From NCBI GenBank assembly GCA_049699975.1, contig JBNAWB010000143.1:1-9314 (forward strand): a stretch of 9,314 nt of DNA. Reading direction: 5' to 3'. The stretch comes from CAZAGD01 sp049699975. GTDB lineage: Bacteria > Desulfobacterota > SM23-61. Every line of letters starts with the position of its first letter. Within the stretch, counting starts at the first letter, position 1. A program made the position numbers and the translations under genes. Positions 5,141 to 9,314 of the stretch are shown in pieces. Below the pieces are notes generated by a model that saw only the letters and a program-made list of their open reading frames with translations, ran no database searches and was not told where the DNA came from.

Positions 5141-6286
5141 ATGCCTTGGAAAAAAACAAAGAGTCTCTTAGAACCCGGCTGGTATTTTATGCAAGGAGAC
5201 GAAGCCTGTGCTGAAGGGGCTCTGGCTGCTGGATGTCGCTTTTATGCTGGCTATCCAATTACGCCGGCGAGTGAGATTATGATCCGCATGGTTCATCGCC
5301 TCCCGGAAGTAAAAGGCGTATTTATCCAGATGGAGGATGAGATTGGATCTATATCTTCCGTAATCGCCGCTTCTTGGGCAGGAGCTAAAGCGATGACGGC
5401 TACTTCTGGTCCAGGAATCAGCCTGATGACGGAAAGCATAGGGTACGCGGCCATTACCGAAACACCTTGTGTTATTGTCGATGTGCAAAGGGCTGGGCCA
5501 AGCACCGGGCAAGCTACTCGCCCTGCTCAAGGCGATATAATGCAAGTGAAGTGGGGATGCCATGGAGACGTGGAAATTATTGCTTTCGCTCCATGGTCCG
5601 TGCAAGAAATGTATGATTTAACCATCAAAGCTTTTAATTGCGCCGAGCGTTTCCGGGTACCTACCTTCATTTTAGCCGATGAGGCAGTCGGTCATCTGCG
5701 CGAGACTTTATTGATCAAAGAAGAAGTAGAAATATTTGACCGGTATAAAGCTCCTGGTTTGCCGCCTTTCGGCACAGATGAACCTAATGGCGTTCCCCCG
5801 ATGCCGGCTTTTGGAGAAGGAGCTAATCTCTTGGTTACCGGTTCAACTCACGATCCCTGGGGATTTCGTAAGACCGCTGACCCCCACACCCAGGCTCGAC
5901 TAACCGAAAGGTTAGTCCGCAAGGTAAAAGATTTTCGGGCAGAGATTTTACTCACCGAGGGGTATTTACTGGCTGATGCAGAAATAGGGGTTATAGCTTA
6001 TGGCTTCACGGCCCGGGCCGCCTTGGCGGCCGTAAAAAAGTTGCGGGAACAGGGAATAAAAGCCGGCTTATTGCGCCTTATTTCTATCTGGCCTTTTGCG
6101 GAAGAGGCCGTGGCCGAAGTGGGGCAAAATTGCCGGGTTATATTTGTGCCCGAGATGAATAGGGGGCAAGTTGCTGGTGAGGCTAAAAAATTCACTTCCA
6201 CCCCAATCATCCCTTTGCCCAAGACTAATGGGGAAGTATTTGAACCAGCAGAGATTGGGGAAGCCATCAGGAGGAATTTAGCATGA
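5141..6286 (+). CDS. korA: 2-oxoacid:ferredoxin oxidoreductase, alpha subunit (set 2)
   Basis: This 381-residue paralog of the set 1 alpha subunit is, by eye, about half identical over the N-terminal domain. It keeps YPITPASE (38-45), QMEDEIGS, ATSGPG (87-92), RAGPSTG (117-123), AYGFTARA (286-293) and PEMNRGQ (337-343), so the TPP half-site and second domain look intact. A clear difference is GCHGD (139-143) where set 1 has GTHGD; the following residues (VEIIAFAP against HPIIVLST) differ too. This segment follows the conserved GPSTG loop and could affect substrate choice, which is inference. A longer form from GTG at 5126 would add five residues. The stop overlaps the beta start (ATGA), indicating coupling. 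It should work with the delta, beta and gamma subunits around it. The substrate is unknown: 2-oxoglutarate, or another 2-oxoacid. Confidence 0.93.
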   Translation: MPWKKTKSLLEPGWYFMQGDEACAEGALAAGCRFYAGYPITPASEIMIRMVHRLPEVKGVFIQMEDEIGSISSVIAASWAGAKAMTATSGPGISLMTESIGYAAITETPCVIVDVQRAGPSTGQATRPAQGDIMQVKWGCHGDVEIIAFAPWSVQEMYDLTIKAFNCAERFRVPTFILADEAVGHLRETLLIKEEVEIFDRYKAPGLPPFGTDEPNGVPPMPAFGEGANLLVTGSTHDPWGFRKTADPHTQARLTERLVRKVKDFRAEILLTEGYLLADAEIGVIAYGFTARAALAAVKKLREQGIKAGLLRLISIWPFAEEAVAEVGQNCRVIFVPEMNRGQVAGEAKKFTSTPIIPLPKTNGEVFEPAEIGEAIRRNLA

Positions 6287-7035
6287 ACCCTAAGATCATG
6301 GAAATGATCAACACCCAAGCCTTCCCCACGCCCTTTTGTCCTGGTTGTGGCCATGGAATTTTGATGAATGCCATTCTTAGAGCCGTGGCGGAGATGGAAT
6401 GCAACTTACAAAAGATGCTCTTTGTCTCAGGCATCGGCTGCGCGGCCTGGATTCCGAGTCCCCACTTCAAAGCAGATACTTTACATACCCTCCATGGCCG
6501 GGCCATCGCTTATGCTACGGGTGCTAAGCTTTACAACCCCAGTTTGAAGGTGGTCGTAGTAAGTGGAGACGGAGATTTAAGTTCCATCGGCGGCAATCAT
6601 CTTATTCACGGGGCGCGGAGGAACATAGATTTAACTGTGATTTGTGCTAATAACAGTATTTACGGAATGACCGGCGGGCAAGTTGCTTCCACTACCCCCC
6701 TTGGTTCCTTAACTACTACCACTCCTCAAGGCAACCAAGAACCGCCGTTTGACCTATGCCGCTTAGTGAAAGCAGCCGGAGCGACTTTTGTAGCTCGGCA
6801 ATCGGTAGCTACACCCGTACCGCTCGTACGTACTCTAAAAAAGGCTTTGGCTCACGTGGGGTTTGCCTTTGTGGAAGTAATCTCACCCTGCCCCACACAA
6901 TATGGGCGGAGAAATGCCTTTCGTTCACCTTATGAATTAATTAAGTACCTGAGGGAAAACTCTCTTTCCGTAGAAAGGGCCCAAGGCCTTTCCCCGGAGC
7001 AGTTAGAAGGGAAAATCTTGCTTGGCGAATTTTAA
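6283..7035 (+). CDS. korB: 2-oxoacid:ferredoxin oxidoreductase, beta subunit, TPP-binding (set 2)
   Basis: This 250-residue subunit has the TPP motif GDGD (95-98) to NNSIYGMTGGQ (123-133) and the four expected cluster cysteines: C19 and C22 in CPGCG, C53 in GIGCAAW, and C203 in CPTQYGR. The segment after the TPP motif (TTTTPQGNQEPPFDL, about 144-158) looks like mainstream bacterial KorB, more so than the set 1 copy. The start is well supported: AGGAGGA at 6269-6275 lies 7 bases before the ATG, which overlaps the alpha stop by four bases. It lacks the roughly 35-residue charged C-terminal tail of the set 1 paralog. As the catalytic subunit it would decarboxylate the 2-oxoacid and feed electrons to the delta subunit in the cytosol. 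Confidence 0.94.
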   Translation: MNPKIMEMINTQAFPTPFCPGCGHGILMNAILRAVAEMECNLQKMLFVSGIGCAAWIPSPHFKADTLHTLHGRAIAYATGAKLYNPSLKVVVVSGDGDLSSIGGNHLIHGARRNIDLTVICANNSIYGMTGGQVASTTPLGSLTTTTPQGNQEPPFDLCRLVKAAGATFVARQSVATPVPLVRTLKKALAHVGFAFVEVISPCPTQYGRRNAFRSPYELIKYLRENSLSVERAQGLSPEQLEGKILLGEF

Positions 7036-7059
7036 ACTAAAAGGAGATCTAACGAGTTT

Positions 7060-7596
7060 ATGAGTTTGACCCAAATCCGTTTTGCTGGCTTAGGTGGTCA
7101 AGGGATAATTCTCATGGGCGAAATATTAGGCGAAGCCGCCGCTTTAGATAAAAAATACGTAGGCCAAACTTCTTCTTATGGCGCCGAAGCGCGCGGATCG
7201 GCCTGCCGCGCTGATGTGGTTATCTCCGATTCTTGGATTGATTATCCAGAAGTTACCGAAGCAGATGTGTTGGTTTGTATGTCGCAGGGAGCTTACGATT
7301 TAAACATCGCCAAGGTAAATCACGAAAGTGGATTAATTTTTTATGACTCCCAATTGGTAAAACCTGGTCAAGAATCTAAGCTGCGGCATATACCTGTGCC
7401 GGCGACGGAAAAAGCTTTAAGCGAGCTGGGCAATAGAATGGTGGCCAATATTATTCTGTTAGGCGCAGTGGTTAAAAAATTGAATTTAGTTAGCAAAGAG
7501 GCTTTGCAAAAATCCCTCACGAACAGGGTTCCTGCCTCCATTTTAGAATTAAATAAAAAAGCTTTAGCCCTGGGATTTGAAATAGTAGACAGCTAA
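7060..7596 (+). CDS. korC: 2-oxoacid:ferredoxin oxidoreductase, gamma subunit (set 2)
   Basis: This 178-residue gamma subunit has the family motif GLGGQG (10-15), SYGAEARG (39-46), a RADVVIS stretch and IDYP (60-63). It differs from set 1 in having SAC in place of GTS after the ARG. It is the last gene of the plus-strand operon, 24 bases after beta. AAGGAG at 7041-7046 is the likely ribosome site, though the 13-base spacing to the ATG is long; no better in-frame start is visible. The gene ends 13 bases from the stop of the convergent TRAP permease gene, and I see no clear terminator hairpin in between. Confidence 0.92.
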   Translation: MSLTQIRFAGLGGQGIILMGEILGEAAALDKKYVGQTSSYGAEARGSACRADVVISDSWIDYPEVTEADVLVCMSQGAYDLNIAKVNHESGLIFYDSQLVKPGQESKLRHIPVPATEKALSELGNRMVANIILLGAVVKKLNLVSKEALQKSLTNRVPASILELNKKALALGFEIVDS

Positions 7597-7609
7597 TTAA
7601 TAAAAAACT

Positions 7610-8920
7610 TCAGCGCGGCACAGGAGCCATCTTGCTGGGCAAGAAAGTGGCGATATCCGGAAAGAGCACGATGAGGACTACTGCAACCACCATTAGGAGA
7701 AAATAAGGCGCTGCTGCCCGAGCTATATAGACAATGGAATGTCCGGTAAGTCCTTGCAAGACAAACAAATTGAAGCCCACGGGAGGGGTAATTTGGGCCA
7801 TCTCTACCACGATGACAATAAAAATCCCGAACCAAATAAGATTAAAACCTGCTTGTTGGACCATAGGCAGCAATACGGCCATAGTTAATACCACCATAGA
7901 AATGCCGTCAAGAAAGCAGCCCAGGATAATAAAAAAAACGGTTAAGGCAAAGATTAGTTGGCTTGGTGAGAGTTGCAGTTCACCTATCCACTGAGCTAAA
8001 TTTCGCGGCAAACCCGTAAAGCCCATGGCCAAGGATAGAAAAGACGATCCGGCTAAGATCAACATGATCATGGCCGAAGTCTTGGTGGCGCCCAAAAGAC
8101 TGTCTACGAAAGTGCGCCAATTCATTGTCCCTTGAAACCAAGACAACAAAAGAGCTCCTACTACCCCTAAAGCTGCGGATTCAGTCGGGGTAGCATATCC
8201 GCCATAAATCGAACCTAAAACGAATAATATAAGCAGCCCTATCGGAATTAATCCTTTGGAAGCTTTCAATTTTTGCCAAAAGTTCATGCGGATATCATTG
8301 GGCGGAACTTTATCCGAATTGAGGAGAGACCAAATTCCTACATACCCCATAAAGAGTGCGGCCAACATTATTCCGGGCAGGACTCCGGCAATAAAAAGCT
8401 GGGCAATAGATGTATCTGTGGCTACGCCATAAACGATCATAATTATAGAAGGAGGTATTAATAATCCCAGCGTTCCTGATCCTGCTAAACTGCCCACAAC
8501 CATTATTTCTGGATATTTGCGCTTACGTAGTTCTGGGATAGACATTTTGCCAATAGTCGCTGCTGTTGCTGCCGAAGATCCAGATATAGCGGCAAAAATT
8601 GCACAACCTACAACATTTGTCTGCATCAATCGACCTGGTAAGTTTCCCATCCAAGGAGAGAGGCCATCGAACAAATCTTCGGATAGGCGTGAGCGAAAAA
8701 GGATATCGCCCATCCAAATAAAGAGAGGTAAGGCGGTGAGAGTCCAACTGGAAAGAGAACCCCAGACAGTGGTGGCCATGGCATCGCCAGCGGGCCGCGT
8801 GGTAAAAAGAGCCATAGAAATCCAAGCTACGCCCATGAGAGATAGACCTACCCATACCCCTGAACCGAGTAAGATGAAGAGGCTTAATAGAAATATAATA
8901 GTCAATAAGGCATCAGTCAT
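7610..8920 (-). CDS. dctM: TRAP transporter, large membrane subunit (DctM type)
   Basis: This 436-residue, very hydrophobic protein fits the usual length and pattern (about 12 membrane segments) of the TRAP large subunit, which carries the ion-coupled transport path for organic acids. Family motifs: LPLFIWMGDIL (64-74), GSSAATAATIGKMSIPEL (114-131), LIPPSI (154-159), YGGYATPTESAALG (239-252) and ITPPVGFNLFV (377-387). It lies 18 bases after the small subunit gene on the same strand, so the two form an operon whose solute-binding protein gene is probably beyond the window. The ribosome site is weak, with coupling to the small subunit likely. The substrate cannot be read from this subunit. A dicarboxylate or 2-oxoacid would fit the neighbouring operons but that is inference from proximity. 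Confidence 0.93.
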   Translation of the reverse strand: MTDALLTIIFLLSLFILLGSGVWVGLSLMGVAWISMALFTTRPAGDAMATTVWGSLSSWTLTALPLFIWMGDILFRSRLSEDLFDGLSPWMGNLPGRLMQTNVVGCAIFAAISGSSAATAATIGKMSIPELRKRKYPEIMVVGSLAGSGTLGLLIPPSIIMIVYGVATDTSIAQLFIAGVLPGIMLAALFMGYVGIWSLLNSDKVPPNDIRMNFWQKLKASKGLIPIGLLILFVLGSIYGGYATPTESAALGVVGALLLSWFQGTMNWRTFVDSLLGATKTSAMIMLILAGSSFLSLAMGFTGLPRNLAQWIGELQLSPSQLIFALTVFFIILGCFLDGISMVVLTMAVLLPMVQQAGFNLIWFGIFIVIVVEMAQITPPVGFNLFVLQGLTGHSIVYIARAAAPYFLLMVVAVVLIVLFPDIATFLPSKMAPVPR

Positions 8921-8938
8921 TTTTTAACTGCCATTTTA

Positions 8939-9314
8939 TTACTTTGTTTTCTCTAATCCAGCCTTTAAGATGGTGACGAGTTTATCGATCAAAGCAAAAG
9001 CTAACATTATTGTACCCAAGGCCATGCTTAACTGGGGTATCCAAAGAGGCAGAGGAATAAGGCCTTGACTCATTTCATTGATCTGCCAAGAAACAATCGT
9101 CATCTTGACACTGTACCAAGCAAAAAAGCTGGCTATTATGGCCCCCAGGGCGTGGCTCCAAATCTCCATAACTTTTCGCTTGGCACCGGATAAACGTTCA
9201 ATAACTAAACTTACGCGGATATGCTCTTTGGCATGGAAAGTGTAAGAGAAACCCAAAAAAGATGCGGCTGCCATAGAGTAACCCGCAAACTCATCCATAC
9301 TGCGTACAGCAAAA
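8939..9314 (-). CDS. dctQ: TRAP transporter, small membrane subunit (DctQ type), 5' end outside window
   Basis: The frame stays open through the window edge: upstream of the internal ATG at 9298 it reads FAVRS and continues. The last 124 residues are therefore visible and the real start lies beyond 9314. HIRVSLVIERL is the conserved segment after the second membrane helix of the TRAP small subunit, and two further hydrophobic segments follow (HALGAIIASFFAWYSV and SMALGTIMLAFALIDKL). The family usually has about 40-50 more N-terminal residues with one more helix, matching what is missing. The internal ATG should not be taken as the start. The protein pairs with the large subunit encoded just downstream and is needed for binding-protein-dependent uptake. 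Confidence 0.87.
   Translation of the reverse strand, partial: FAVRSMDEFAGYSMAAASFLGFSYTFHAKEHIRVSLVIERLSGAKRKVMEIWSHALGAIIASFFAWYSVKMTIVSWQINEMSQGLIPLPLWIPQLSMALGTIMLAFALIDKLVTILKAGLEKTK

Noticed and set aside
5168..5605. 145-residue minus-strand open frame across the set 2 alpha gene.
   Set aside because: It is antisense to a strongly conserved coding region, has no family motif, and is a by-product of codon use in that gene.
7597..7643. CTTGC/GCAAG hairpin at 7631-7643 as a terminator between the convergent korC and dctM.
   Set aside because: The stem is only 5 bp, lies inside the dctM coding end, and no T run follows on either strand.
8517..8927. 136-residue plus-strand open frame across the TRAP large subunit gene.
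   Set aside because: It is the antisense shadow of conserved membrane segments, rich in arginine and proline, with no recognisable domain.
9296..9298. ATG as the start of the TRAP small subunit.
   Set aside because: The frame continues upstream to the window edge without a stop and the family's first membrane helix would be missing, so the gene is cut by the window.

Overview
The window reads as bacterial DNA from a strict anaerobe. Nearly all the metabolic genes encode oxygen-sensitive, ferredoxin-linked 2-oxoacid oxidoreductases. Genes are tightly packed, starts overlap the stops of upstream genes, and strong AGGAGG-type ribosome sites are common, with some TTG starts. Base composition by eye is a little under 50% GC. 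This fits an anaerobic Bacillota/Clostridia-type organism (syntroph, sulfate reducer or acetogen-like), but no marker gene settles the taxonomy and the placement is inference.

Layout. (1) 1-114 (+) is the unrecognised 3' end of a gene. (2) 175-744 (+) is a Nudix hydrolase of the CoA pyrophosphatase (NudL-like) type, with a candidate promoter at 94-122 and a candidate terminator at 725-769. (3) 4596 down to 768 (-) is an operon: succinyl-CoA synthetase alpha subunit (sucD), then ferredoxin-like delta, alpha, beta and gamma subunits of a 2-oxoacid:ferredoxin oxidoreductase (korD-korA-korB-korC; set 1). (4) 4597-4895 is a divergent control region with a candidate promoter on each strand and a perfect 15-bp dyad. 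(5) 4896-7596 (+) is a second complete delta-alpha-beta-gamma set in the same internal order (set 2), transcribed away from set 1. (6) 7610-9314 (-) holds the large and small membrane subunits of a TRAP transporter; the small subunit runs off the window.

How the genes could work together. Set 1 with SucD would interconvert 2-oxoglutarate, succinyl-CoA and succinate, passing electrons to or from ferredoxin and coupling to ATP/GTP. It could run oxidatively or as part of a reductive TCA branch. The sucC beta subunit that SucD needs is not in this window. Set 2 has every catalytic and cluster-binding motif but differs from set 1 at several positions, so it may act on another 2-oxoacid or run in another direction or condition. 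The TRAP system could import an organic acid, and the Nudix enzyme could turn over CoA species; both links rest on proximity only.

I found no RNA genes, CRISPR arrays, insertion sequences or phage genes. The most notable features are the back-to-back duplicated OFOR operons, the sucD without sucC, and the dyad between the two operons. No clearly new type of system is visible.
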